A stretch of 64,000 nucleotides of DNA from NCBI GenBank assembly GCA_905182985.1, contig CAJJDN010000024.1, forward strand, positions 62,001 to 126,000, written 5' to 3'. Both the position numbers and the translations under genes were made by a program. This document shows positions 36,201-47,720 of the stretch, one piece after another. The notes beneath the pieces were generated by a model. The model searched no databases. It had not been told where the DNA came from and worked only from the letters and a program-made list of their open reading frames with translations. How positions within the stretch are numbered: the first letter of the stretch is position 1; every line of letters starts with the position of its first letter. The stretch is from Paramecium sonneborni (lineage: Eukaryota; Ciliophora; Oligohymenophorea; Peniculida; Parameciidae).

Positions 36201-39200
36201 AATTTAGAACATGTTTATGCTTTTGATAAATGTGTACCATTTTATTAAAAATTATTTTATCCATTATCAAAAACTGAAATAATAACAGTAGCATAAAGAA
36301 TGGTAGAAGTGACACGGATAATAAAAAATAAAAAAGGGGAATAAAAGGTTGATTGTAAGAGTGTTGATTAAGTTCATGGTGAAATACTATCTTTATAAGG
36401 AGAAGAAGATGATGTGAATTAGAAGAAGGAAAATACTCTTGAAGCGAGATTGAAAATTGGATCAACTTTAAGGGATAAATATTTATAATAATTTGTTTCA
36501 TGTTTAGAAGATTCACCAGAGATGTAATTAAATCATTCAGCAGAAGATAATAAGTAAAAAAACTTTGTTTCTACTCTATAGAATGTATTTAGAGATTTCA
36601 AAATTCAAATTGCTCAAAAAATCAAGAGTGCAAAACATGTAGATGAAGAAGATGATACTTCAATAAAGGCTTATGTTTAAAATGTTTTACCTACTACTGA
36701 ATATGGTACTAATCCGAATTTATTTAATGATTTTATTCAAGATTAGTTATCTATTAATGATGTTAAATCATAACATTCAAACAAAGATGATAGAGAATTT
36801 GTTGTTGACTTCAATCTTACATTTTTTGATGGATAATTTAAATTATCAATCTTCTATCAAATTAGTTCCTAATTATTTATAATTCATGCATAAAATATTT
36901 ATACTACAAAAATATATAAAACTTCAATATTAAAATCAGATCTTGTTAGCAATTATGAATTACCTTACTCATACATAAAAGAGAATCCTTAAAATATTAT
37001 TTTACCATTAATTGATTTTTAAGATGAAAAATTTATATTCTCAAAAGATGAACTCAAATTATAAAAAATTGTAGATGATTATTTAGCCTATGAATTTAAT
37101 GAAGCTAAGTCTTCTAAATAAGGATAGCCTATTTATTAAGAAATAGAGGAAACTTATCCTGATTAAATGACTGATAAAGTTGTGATTGCTATCTATCAAA
37201 AAAGTACGAGTACTTTATACTTTGAATTTCATAGAGAATAAATGATTGTTAAAATTATCATTCATTTTAATAATACTAATGAGAAACGTGTTATTGAAAT
37301 TGATACACATAATTTTTAATCTAAATATATTGATGAAAGATTAAAAGATTTAAGTAATAAAAGAATTATTAAATTCTTTAAAGAATTCTCTAGAACAATT
37401 ACTAAGGTTATTACTATAAATGAGAAGGATCACACTCATAATTTTGAAGACTTAAGAGGAGATTTATCTTTATTTTTAAGAGAGAAGTTTGTTTAAAAAA
37501 TTTAAGGAATGTTAATGGTTAAAAGAATGGTGGAAAAGTTTAAATTGTATAAACAATTAAAACGTTCTAAACTTCATATACATAAGTTCATTTTGAATAA
37601 TGGTTAACATTATATCGAAATTGCCTATTTTCTAATTAAATAATCTAGTAATTTATAACTCAATATGCGTGAATTGACTTTTGTTACACCTTAAGGTCAT
37701 CTAGTTGAGAGAACAAAAACTCTTAAGAGTAAAAGAAGGTTAAGAGAAAAATAATTTATTATTAATTTAGATAAATTATCATAATAAAGTGATTAATTAA
37801 TTAGCTCATAATCTAAAAAATAAGACTAATTAGATTTATAGAGAATTGATTTTGCAAATTTATCTAATTATGATAAAATGAAAACTATTGAATATTATAG
37901 ATCATTAATGACTCCATTGATCTTATTAATTTAAAAGAATCTTGTGGTTAATTTCAATAAATTTTAATTTTAATTGACTCTACCAATTATTATGATAGAA
38001 AGTCATATAACCAAAAAGAAAAAGAAGAATTTATCTAATGATACGAAATTTTAATTAATGACTTTTGCTGTTATTGCTACTTAAGCCACTTTTAGAAAAA
38101 AACTATTAAAAAAATGGTTATAAACTAAATTGGCTAGAAAAAAATAAATTGAAGAAAAGAATAAACATTTAGGGGAGTTTGTAAAGAGATCTTTTAAATA
38201 AATAAAAGAAGATGATGAAAATCATTTTTATATTGTAAATGTATACAAATAACCTGGAAAGATACCAAATCAAACGATATATACTTTTGAATTGATATCA
38301 ATAAATAAAAGTTAGAGGAAAACAAAAATGAGAGCATCTTATTCTCATGATAATTTTTAATTGATTGATATAGGTTCATAATCTTTAGCAAATCATTTTA
38401 TCAATAAAATTTACATAGAAAGAGGTATTATAAAATTTGATGAATATTCATTTTAAAAAGTATAAGATGAAGGAATATCAACAACTTTTGATGATTATAT
38501 ATAAAATGAATAGTAAAACATAATGGTAGATGAAAAAATGATTGAAAAAGATGTATAAGAGGTATTGGTTGATTAGGAGAAATCAGGAAATACTTTAATC
38601 AATATAGTGTACACTAATTCAAAATAAATATTAGAAAAGAAATCATATGATGATTCTTAAAATAATGTGACAAAGTTGTAGGTTGATTTATAAAGTATTA
38701 AAAAGTTATATCCAAATTTCAATGTAAAAGACACTAATACAGTTAAAATATTAAGTTAGAATTTAATAAAAGGAGTGAGAATGGATTAATTTACAGGGAG
38801 TCTCTTAGTAGATAAAAGCAGAATTCAATCATCATTAATAAATCCACTTAGTATTGGAGGAGGGAGAATAGAATCCTAGATTTAATCATAAGTTTAGATT
38901 CCATCTACAATCAATAGAGGAATGCGTTTATCTTAAAGACCTTATGCAACAAATGTACTTGCAAAGGAAACTGTATATTATACTGGAAAGAAATATTTGA
39001 TTGTTATAAGTTCAGTTAAAAACAAGATATAAAAAATATTAAATTAAGATAGAGATTCTGTATTTGAAGATCATGAAAGAATATTAGAGATTAGAGCATA
39101 AAATTTGAAAGAAAGATAAGAACCATTTTATTGGTACTTGACACCAGATGATGCAGAAATTTTAACTCATGAAAAAAGTCCGGAAAATATGGCTAAAATT

Positions 39201-39949
39201 TTAACAAAGAATTTGCAAATAATAAACTAAAAATTCATATATATATGTTTTAATTAATAGGATTAATAAAGAGTTAAATTGAAGGCAGATGATAATGTGA
39301 TTTTATTTGTTGAAAGTACTATAAGACCAATGTAGAAGAAGTTTAGAAATAGAAGAATTGAATCTAATTATAAGGAATATAGAAAGATTTATAATAGATG
39401 TTATGCTGATGGAACATTAATATTGTAAATATCAAATAATTTGAACACAACAAAGAGTGTATTTGTTGTATTGTTTATTGAAGAAAAGGAATCATATGTA
39501 TAAATAAAAACTTGGGATGCAACAGAGTAGATGTATTTTTGTGAAACTGAATTAAATTTAAAAAAGGTAAAGGAAATTAATAAATATATTAGTATATATC
39601 GATTTATTTATAGGATAAATAAAAATGTTTGAAAGCTTTATTGCATTTTTTGGAATTTCGAAGTGAACAGAATAAGATTTAATTTATGCATCCAAAGCCA
39701 GAATAAGTTTAAGATTATTTTGAGAAAGAGAAGAAATTGTCTATTCATTCATCATCTAGAATAGGTTCACCAACAAAATCTGTAGATTAGAATAATGAAT
39801 AGTAGTAATAGTAGTAGTAGCCTCTTAAATTCTTTTAATAGGAACATACACCATTGCAATCACCAATGGTAGTTGTTGAAAATGTAGATGATGATGATGA
39901 TATAATTTAAGAAGGTTTAGAAGAAGATAAGAATGTTATTTAATAATGA
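33206..39949 (+). CDS. Giant TPR- and IQ-motif protein (2,223 aa)
   Basis: ATG at 33206, TGA at 39947-39949. Three introns (22 nt near 33389, 24 nt near 33783, 26 nt near 39570) leave 2,224 codons. The middle 5.7 kb is one uninterrupted exon. Residues about 110-270 contain TPR-like helices: SCLAYNNLGCVYRRIGQTQL, HDKALKAALKAI and LDRLEEAVKQYKRSL. A long acidic/basic coiled region follows. Then come several units in which an IQ-like helix (IQSFMKGYLQRIRIKKW, IQRAVLRYQLKRR, VQKIQGMLMVKRM) precedes about 150 residues of beta-rich sequence. IQ motifs bind calmodulin. The C-terminus has a poly-Gln tract coded mostly by TAG/TAA (39795-39825) and an Asp run. I know no named homologue. A cytoskeletal or ciliary role is a guess. 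Confidence 0.88.
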
Positions 39950-39997
39950 TGAAAATAAATTTATATATATATTATAATAATAATAATATCCGTTTTA

Positions 39998-41221
39998 ATG
40001 AGAGTTTATGCACTTTTATGTATAATAGCAATAGCATATTGCACATAAACTACAAAGTAATGATATAAAAAATATGATTAAGCTAGGCAAGTATGTTTGA
40101 AGAATAGCTGGGATAATTGACTAAAAGTAAATTAGGGAAAACTATTTTAAACATGATATCATTGCAATAATTTACAGAGGTGGATTTTAGTCCATTATTT
40201 ACAGCAATAGATGATATAGTTGCATCAACTTAAGAAGCAAAAGAAGAAGAGGCAGCACAATTAGATACTTACTATTAATAATTCTTGAGTGATTCAGAGT
40301 TCTATTAAAATCAAGTAACAGAATATAGTACCGAAGTAATAATATTAGATTAATGTTATTTAAGGTTGCATAACATTAGAGTGACATTACAACATTCATA
40401 AAAGATAGAAACAGTTTACAATAATCTTTATATGATAAAAGTCAATAATTGAATGATGCTTAAAGAAGTTAAAGTTAATTATAGAGAACAGTGTAGAATA
40501 ATGATTAAGCAACATCAAAGAAGACAGCAGAATATGATTAATCAATATCTATAGTAGATTAAGTGATAGCAAAATTACAACTTATCAAATGTAAATTAAA
40601 CTAATAAATTCATTAGAATCATCATTTATTGAAGTAAATTAAGAAGACTTGGCAATTTCATCAGCAACATTTTCAAGAAGATTAAGTGAAGTATCTCATC
40701 TTCCTCATCTTTTTGAACCATTATCAAAAGTATTAATATAAATGAGTACATAAGGGTAATTATAATTATTAAATATAATAGTTTTGCAGATTAAGAATAA
40801 GCAGGTAATGCTATTAAATTGCTTCATAATTTAAGAGAAGATTTAGTAGCTACTAAATAAGCTTTATTAATGAATGCTTAATTAGAAAAGGACACTAATA
40901 ATGGAATTTTAACATCTTTAGAAGAAACAATCAATCTATTAAATAATGAAATAATTCCATAACTGAAAGGAGATATTTAAACTAAAGATGGAGAAATTGC
41001 TACTAAATAAGAATTGTTAAAGGATGCATAATCAAATCTAGATACTGCATAATCTAATCTTGATAATGTAAATTCTGGATGGGTAGCTAGGTATTTTTTA
41101 TTCTTTATATTTAATTAGATAAGAATAAAATAAATAACTCAATGATGGATGGGATAATGAATTGATGTTATTATCATAAGCAGAATCTGCTTTAGAAAGA
41201 GGAGGAATTAGAAGATAATGA
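39998..41221 (+). CDS. Trichocyst matrix protein precursor (362 aa)
   Basis: ATG at 39998, TGA at 41219-41221, 48 bp after the giant gene. Five introns of 26, 29, 26, 26 and 28 nt give 363 codons. A signal peptide (MRVYALLCIIAIAYCT) precedes an alpha-helical, Gln/Ala/Leu/Glu-rich body with heptad repeats (for example REDLVATKQALLMNAQLEK, then KQELLKDAQSNLDTAQ), and a C-terminal module SGWVARQEQNKQLNDGW that ends LERGGIRRQ. These are features of ciliate trichocyst matrix proteins. Family members are cleaved into two polypeptides that crystallise in the secretory granule and expand on Ca2+-triggered exocytosis. Five introns in 1.2 kb is dense for this window. Confidence 0.85.
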
Positions 41222-41271
41222 CAAATATTATTACAAATTTATATCAATAATATTTATAAATTTTATTTTTA

Positions 41272-41629
41272 ATGCGAGGATTTTTTGCTATCACAAGAGC
41301 TTTTGTAGCTCCAATTTCTAAATCTATATTTAGATTCTCTATTTAATCATAAAAAATTTAAATGAGAATGTATATCATAAACATATTTATATAATAGTGT
41401 GATCAATTAAATTAATCAAATTATTAGACTTTCATCAACTATTTCAGGATTAAGAATAGCTAACCAATATGAATTGTCCTTATTTTCTTTACTAGAAGAG
41501 GCTAAAGGTATTCATAATTTATTATTTTTAGGTAATTCATATTTATTTTATGAAAATCAAGATGACTCTGCGGAACTTGACATTAGGCAAATTGGTTTGC
41601 ATTTAGGATGTACAAATATCTTATATTGA
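41272..41629 (+). CDS. Small protein, possibly mitochondrial (101 aa)
   Basis: ATG at 41272, TGA at 41627-41629. Introns of 28 and 24 nt give 102 codons. The first 30 residues (MRGFFAITRAFVAPISKSIF) are basic, hydrophobic and free of acidic residues, which is typical of a mitochondrial targeting sequence. The mature part includes INQIIRLSSTISGLRIANQY and an acidic ENQDDSAELDIRQIG stretch. No family recognised. Confidence 0.6.
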
Positions 41630-41723
41630 GCAATAATATAAAATATTTAATTATTGTATTGTCAACAAAAATAACATTTCAAGACATATTATTATTCATA
41701 TTAATAATAATAATTTTTAAAAC

Positions 41724-42067
41724 ATGAATTCAATGATCCATGATGAAGAACCCTATTATTATAAAATTTATGAAATTTATGGAGTCTATGATTAGATGTT
41801 AGATCATCTAGATTAAGAGTAAATGCCTTAAAAAATTTCTAAATTCTTAACATAAAGCAAAGATGATGAACTAAGAAGATAAATGAGATTTTTAACTTTA
41901 GCTCACAGAAGGATTAAAAAAAAAAAAAAAAAATATAGATATATTAAACTAAGTAAGTAAAAAGTTTATATCTAGAAAAATCATTCTAGTCTAATGAACT
42001 GTATATAGATGGTTCACAATATGAAAACAATGTTTTTTTGTTATTTTCCATAAGATAAGAAGAATGA
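41724..42067 (+). CDS. Small hypothetical protein with poly-Lys run (106 aa)
   Basis: ATG at 41724. Removing a 23-nt GTAAGT..TAG intron at 41954-41976 gives a 107-codon frame ending at TGA 42065-42067. Without the intron the frame also stays open, to 42137, but the sequence is less protein-like. The N-terminus is acidic and Tyr-rich (DEEPYYYKIYEIYGVYD). A homopolymer of 18 A at 41916-41933 codes six lysines. After the intron comes SNELYIDGSQYENNVFLLFS. Homopolymer length errors there could alter the frame. No family recognised. Confidence 0.5.
41916..41933 (+). repeat. A18 homopolymer inside a coding region
   Basis: Eighteen consecutive A residues in the middle of the small gene at 41724-42067. 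In frame they code six Lys. Such a run is a hotspot for polymerase slippage and sequencing error. Confidence 0.9.
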
Positions 42068-42572
42068 CATCGAAAAACATAAACCAAATGAATATCTATA
42101 TTTATTAGACTATATCTTATAATTATTTATTCAATGATTAAAGAAATCCTCATCATTTTTTAATGATTTCCAAAAGTACTTCAAATTATACAACTGTATA
42201 AGAATATCGAGATTTAAAGAAAATATATATCTAGTAATTTACCCATTATTTAAGGACCTCATTTTAGTTAACTTCATTTAATTTAAATAGCATTACATGG
42301 TTTATTGTAATTTAATCTAAAAAATATGGATATATTCAAAACTAAATCAAATATTTTCCTAATCCTGGTTTGATAACGATTACATGAATGAAATAAAACT
42401 AATTTTTTTTATTTAAGAGAACATTATTTTAAAAATCATTTTTCTAATTTTTATTTTTTATTAATTTGTAATTATTTCTTCTATTACAATTTTTTTGAGT
42501 AATTATAACTCTTATTCGTTCATTTCTTTTGAATAAAACTTTTATATAAAAATAGATTTTCAACAAAAAAGT
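42068..42572. other. Intergenic, no gene assembled
   Basis: 505 bp between a small plus-strand gene and the 3' end of a decayed minus-strand gene. Two plus-strand frames are open for over 80 codons, but they overlap each other and continue opposite the decayed gene, so I treat them as chance frames under a one-stop code. Confidence 0.35.
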
Positions 42573-43666
42573 TCAGGGATTAAAACTATCTCTTTTAAAA
42601 TCTTAAAATAATCTCTCCTAAAATCTTTTATTATCTTTTTGATTCTTTAATTATTTTCCTTTCATAACTAGTAATTCAGAATCTATTATTCTATATTCTT
42701 ATCTAAATATTCTTAGTCTAGATACTTTAAATTCTCATAATTCTTCTTTTTTTATTATATATCTATAATATTGAATTACATTTCCTTCTCCTAAACTAAT
42801 AAAAATAGCTTGAATAGACCATTATTTTTGATTAAATAAATAAATTCCAGAAAAAATATTTAAACATTCTTGCTGACGAATATCAATTTCCATTTTTCTT
42901 GTATTCTAATAATATTTATTAATGAAGGTCTTCTTAAAAATTTTTATTAGCATTTTTTTAAATATCATTCCTTCAAATGAAAATGTAAACAATACTAAAA
43001 ATATATTGAGTTAAATAATGATTTAGAGACAAATTGTTTTTAGCTTCTCTTAAAGTTTAAAATTATCTGGAATATTTTGATAACTTAAAAAGATTAAGAT
43101 ACATTAAAGATTTATATTTAGAATTCAACAGGAACATATCAGTAAAGAAACTTAAATAGGAATGATTAATGCAATTTTAAACTGCTAGAATACCCAAGTA
43201 TATTAATAAGAAATTCTGCAAGATTATTCATGATTCCTCGAAAGATTCATGAATAATATGAGGATCCAAAAAATTTTTATCATCAGAGTTTCATAGCTAA
43301 AGTTATTTACAGATTTTACAATATTACAAACATATCTTTTCCAAATATTCTCTCATAAATTCAAAGTATTCTGTAATCAATTTTACATTCAATTCAAACA
43401 TGATTAATCATAATCCAAAAATACTAAACTATTATCAACTTTCTTATATTCAATATATATTCTTACTAAAATAGGAATATTTTTAGTGAAGTAAAATTTC
43501 AATATTCCCAAAAAATTAATATTACTGCAATCAATAGTGATAGGAACTTTATAAAGTTATTTCTATATGTTCAGAATAGGTCTTTTTAATTTTAAATAAT
43601 TTATATTTCAATCACGTAAAATATCATTATTATGATCATATATTGCTTATTTTGATATTCCAACAT
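42573..43666 (-). pseudogene. Decayed protein-coding gene, family unknown
   Basis: Read on the minus strand from an ATG at 43666, the sequence is protein-like over about 1.1 kb but broken by in-frame TGA codons and frame changes that no GT..AG intron removes. Intact-looking pieces include LYKVPITIDCSNINFLGILK and IPILVRIYIEYKKVDNSLVF, then FELNVKLITEYFEFMREYLE after a frame change, later LREAKNNLSLNHYL, and MEIDIRQQECLNIFSGIYLF near 42890, followed by an in-frame TGA and EFKVSRLRIFRQEYRIIDSE. The last TGA is at 42573-42575. The residue pattern is that of a real helical protein, not random AT-rich DNA. I cannot name the family. Confidence 0.55.
43223..43257. repeat. Inverted repeat, 11-bp arms
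   Basis: ATTATTCATGA at 43223-43233 and its exact reverse complement at 43247-43257 enclose a 13-nt loop. It lies inside the decayed minus-strand gene and may be incidental. Confidence 0.7.
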
Positions 43667-43711
43667 TATTTACTTATTAAAATTATTATATATAAAATAT
43701 TTATTTATTAT

Positions 43712-45023
43712 ATGGCATCTCAATAATAATAATAATAATAATGTACTTAATAGCAACCAGTATAATAAAAATAACCTGTTAGATAACAGGATGTTAAAAC
43801 TCAATTAAAATAACTTTATGATAAATCAAGTATTTAATTTGATGATGAAACAATTGAATTGTGTCCATAAATTTAAGTCTTGAACAATCTAGTTAAGTAA
43901 TATTAATAAATATATAAAGATACGAGAATCGAATAGATTAAATGATAAAAAACAAGCGAGTTGATTTATAAGAATCTTTTATTTAGCCAGGATAATATCT
44001 TAAAAAGACTCTCAGAATCATTGTCTACTCTGAATTAGTTTGTGATGAATGGAATCTTTTTATCAAAGGATAAGTGATATCAGAAGACAAGAAACCTTTC
44101 TCATATTTTATCAGATAACTTGAAGTCTAATTTGATAAAACATATTATCCCTCCTAAAATGTTATTTAATGGAGCAGAAATCATATTCAATAATAATAAC
44201 AACAATAATAATCTTAATAATAATAGCAATAAGAAACAAGCGGGTTTCATATAAAAAGAAAAGGGCCAGCATGTGATGTGATTATATCCATAAGTCTATA
44301 AACCTATCCATAAAAGTATAAATTGCATAAAACATTGTAATAATTACTTGGAATTAAAGAAGGAACAAGATCTTAAATCTTGTATTGCTTTTGGGAATAT
44401 GTTAAGGTAAAAAGTCTTTATTGAATCATTAGTTAAATAATTTGACAGATAAGGAGAGCAAAGATTATATAATTGCTGATGAACAATTAAAACAACTTTT
44501 TGGTTAAGAACGTATTCCATTATCTAATCTTAATATGTTATTAAAAAATTTTATAGAAAATCCAGAACCAATTGTTATTAAACACCATTTAGGAGTTAGC
44601 AATTATATTGGATTTGATGTTGTGGTTGAATAAGAAATGAGTTATTAACCTGAATTGATGCCATTCTTAGCTCAAAAAGTTGTTACAGAAGATACTTCAG
44701 AAAAGAAATAATAAAGAGCAGAACATCCATTTATATAGTTAAATTAAAAAATTAAAGGATTTGAAAAATAGATTTAAAAATACATAGAATAAAGCAAGAG
44801 TCATAAATTAAAAAGAGATGCATATTATTAATATTAGAAGAATCCAAGTTTATTTTTGGAAAACTTATTTTTACAATAAAATTCTTATTTGGAACTTATG
44901 TAAAATGACGATGAAATGAGAAATGAAGATCCTAAAAATATGAAATTCCTTATGAAAAATTAAGAATTAGTAGAAAGATAGATTCGTAAATATTTGGAAT
45001 AGTAATAATAACCTTAATAATGA
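43712..45023 (+). CDS. SMARCD: SMARCD/BAF60 (Swp73-like) SWI/SNF subunit with SWIB domain (420 aa)
   Basis: ATG at 43712, TGA at 45021-45023. Introns of 23 nt (near 43899) and 26 nt (near 44404) give 421 codons. The order follows human SMARCD: NKRVDLQESFIQPGQYLKKT (family MRKRLDIQEAL..P.KQKR), LRIIVYSEL, KKPFSYFIRQLEVQFDKTYY (family KFSSFFKSLVIELD), SGFHIKRKGP, then the SWIB domain with KTLQQLLGIKEGTRSQILYC and FWEYVK, and DEQLKQLFGQERIPLSNL. The family tail helix follows. Its role is to bridge transcription factors to the SWI/SNF remodelling complex in the nucleus. Poly-Gln stretches at the start (43721-43741) and near 44190-44230 are coded by CAA/TAA mixtures. Confidence 0.93.
43721..43741 (+). 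repeat. CAA/TAA triplet run coding poly-Gln
   Basis: One CAA and six TAA codons in a row at the N-terminus of the SMARCD-like protein. Under the ciliate code this is a seven-residue Gln tract. Confidence 0.9.
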
Positions 45024-45066
45024 GTTATGATATATTTGATATTTTGAACATATAATAATTTTAATT

Positions 45067-46234
45067 ATGAAAAAATTGCTTGTCGTATCAGGACTTACAG
45101 GATCAGGAAAATCAACAGTAGTTTAAATATTAAGTGAATAATTAAAAACACCAGTGATACCTGTAGATTCTCTGTAAGTATGAATTGTTATATAAGTTTA
45201 GATTTATAAGAATTGGCCAATATCAAGTAATTGGCCAAAAAATAAAGAGACTTATAAATTGATAGGAAAATATGATGGTTTAAAATAGAGTATCACAAGC
45301 TATCATTTTAAAAAAGATGTTTTAGAAATATTGAAATAAACTGATAATCCTATTTTGGAAGGGGGATGTTGTTTCTTTTTAAATTATTTACTTAACTCAA
45401 GAAAAGAGTAATTTTCAGATGAGAAAATTAAAGCTGCAGATTAAGAGGCATTAAAATTATTACAAAATTGTGAAGATCCATAAAGTCTGTTGAAATCATA
45501 TTTTACAAGTTATGATGACTCAATTAATATATCTGATAGATATAGAATTTAGAAAGCTTTAAGATTTGCTATTTTGACAAATGGATAATCAATAACATCT
45601 CCATTTAATGAATAAGATCCACGACTAAGTGATGAAATGGATATTAGAGGTTTTTTTATTACAGAACCTCAAATAAATATTTCTAAAAAAATTTATTCAA
45701 GGTAATTATTAGATTATTATATACGATAATAGGTGTGATGAAATGATTCGATAAGGAATTTTGGAGGAATTCTACTAATTTTATTTGATGCTAGATTAAA
45801 AAGATTTTCGTGTTACTACACCTATCGGGTTTGATGAATTTATAAATTTAATGAAATGTTTTTAAAATATCTTTGAGGGAAGATATATATCTAATAGAAG
45901 AGCAGAAAAATAGAAAAGAGAATATGTTGTGAAATTTATATAACAATTTTATGTAAAATCACGATAATATGCATCATATTAACGAAAATATTTTAGATCT
46001 AATTTAAAGGAATTTATATGGATAGATAATAGAACAATAAGTATTCCATAATTAATAATGTAATATTACAATTGTGATCGAGAGGAATATGAAACAAGAG
46101 TAAATTCAGAATAGAATGAAGGATTGAAAAATGAATAGGGATCAACATTACTTGGTAAATAGAATGATCCAATGCCATCAAAGGAAATATAAGATATAGT
46201 ATATAAAAAAGTTTAAGAAATAATGGAATAATGA
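45067..46234 (+). CDS. tRNA dimethylallyltransferase, MiaA/TRIT1 family (370 aa)
   Basis: ATG at 45067, TGA at 46232-46234, 43 bp after the SMARCD gene. Introns of 24 nt (SLQ|IYKNW) and 31 nt (YSR) give 371 codons. The start MKKLLVVSGLTGSGKSTVVQ holds the P-loop GLTGSGKST. VIPVDSLQIYKNW matches the family DSMQ(V/I)Y motif, and ILEGGCCFFLNYLL matches the GGT.LYI.AL motif. Later ISDRYRIQKALRF matches the D..N..R..RALE helix. The enzyme adds an isopentenyl group to A37 of tRNAs reading UNN codons. The C-terminal zinc finger found in eukaryotic forms is not seen. TPIGFDEF corresponds to the family's A.GYkEf segment. Confidence 0.88.
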
Positions 46235-46266
46235 ATATCTAAATATGTGTATGATTATTAATGGGA

Positions 46267-47416
46267 TCATTAAATTATAGGGTAAGAAATTTTCTTAATT
46301 TTATCTAAACATTCTGGTGCTCCATTTCTTTAAACTTAAAAAAATCCATTCTCACCCCATCCTGGACCCCATGAATTTTTAACTTTATAATGATCTTTTC
46401 CATAACCAACAATAACAACTGCATGACTTAATTCTTTAGCTCCAACATAACTGCAAGTATCGATAATACCACCTCCATATTCAAACCATGATTTATCTGC
46501 ATACATTAATGCTGTTACTGGTCCATCTTGAAGAGCTTCTTTTATTTATCTAAATTTAATTCATTATTATTTACTCAAAATTTGGATCATCTACTTTTTA
46601 TACATCAACTATTAGACCTTTACCAATATGTCCTCCTGGTTTCTAACAATCTTATTAAGTAGCATCATAATCTCTATATTCATTCTCTTTAAGGGCTCCA
46701 TTATCATTTATAAATTTATAAGCACCTATAGGTGATCCACCATTACATCCCTTATTTTTATCTCCAACACAACAATCTATTAAATGGGTCTTAGACAATT
46801 ATGTTAAGTCTTCTTTCCCTTTCAATGCAAGTCTACTTATAGCTACATCAGATGAAGAGAATGCCCAACAACTTCCACATGTTCCTTATGGTTTTGATGA
46901 TGGAACCTAAATCCATATATTTTTTTACTTTATTACTCCAATCTAAGGAATCTCCTTTCGTTGCCTATTCTCTCATTTAAGTTAATATTGGATGATTTCT
47001 CAATTCTTTTATGTCCTATTTACTAAAAAAATGAGGATTTGAAAATTTAAAATCATCATCTTAGAAATCTATATGCATAAACATTTTCAAAGCTAATTCA
47101 TCATAATCTTAATCTGAAAATTCATTCAATTTTGCTTTATATTTTGCTCCCACATGATTATGTTTCTATCTATAAGCAAATTATTCTATACTTCAACATT
47201 TTTCTTGTTCCTCATAAAAATCTACATTCTATGTATTGCTGTAAAATCATTATCATAAGATTTGCCATATTCTAACATCCAATTACGAAAGATCAATTAA
47301 TCGTGTTCATTTATGTGCTCATTGTCCATTTCTGCAATTAAAGTATCTTACACACTTCTGTGATTAATGCATAGGCAAATACTGATACTCAGTAAGCTCA
47401 ATACTATGCGCTTCAT
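46267..47416 (-). CDS. Papain-family cysteine protease (cathepsin L-like) (355 aa)
   Basis: ATG at 47416, TGA at 46267-46269. Introns of 35, 22 and 25 nt leave 356 codons. A signal peptide (MKRIVLSLLSISICLC) precedes an inhibitory propeptide with the ERF-type helix (FRNWMLEYGKSYDN, then HNHVGAKYKAKLNEFSD). The mature enzyme has the catalytic centre KPQGTCGSCWAFSS (Gln and Cys), LIDCCVGDKNKGCNGG, the histidine in LSHAVVIVGYG, and KNSWGPGWGENGFF with the Asn. All three catalytic residues are present, so it should be active in lysosomes or digestive vacuoles or outside the cell. It converges on the tRNA-modification gene, 32 bp apart. Confidence 0.95.
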
Positions 47417-47720
47417 TTCTCTATTTTATAAAAATAAGATTATTAAAAAAAGTAAAAACGAATTCTCTTCATTTAAAAATTTCTTCTTCTATTATTCAGA
47501 TTTAAACATATTCGCTTTTAATTATTTACCAACAAAATAATTAATGTTGAGAATCATATATCACATAATTAAAATTTCAAATTTATTTTTAATATTTTTA
47601 CATCTTTTATTTCAATAATCTTTAAATTTTGTTTTTTATTAATAAGAATCTATATTTAATATCCATATTATTAGTAAAACATTCATCACTAATTTTAAAT
47701 ATTTTACTTTTAGTATCATA

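Noticed and set aside
42138..42979. Plus-strand open frame of about 280 codons
   Set aside because: It is antisense to protein-like minus-strand sequence and low-complexity. Long chance frames are expected when TGA is the only stop.
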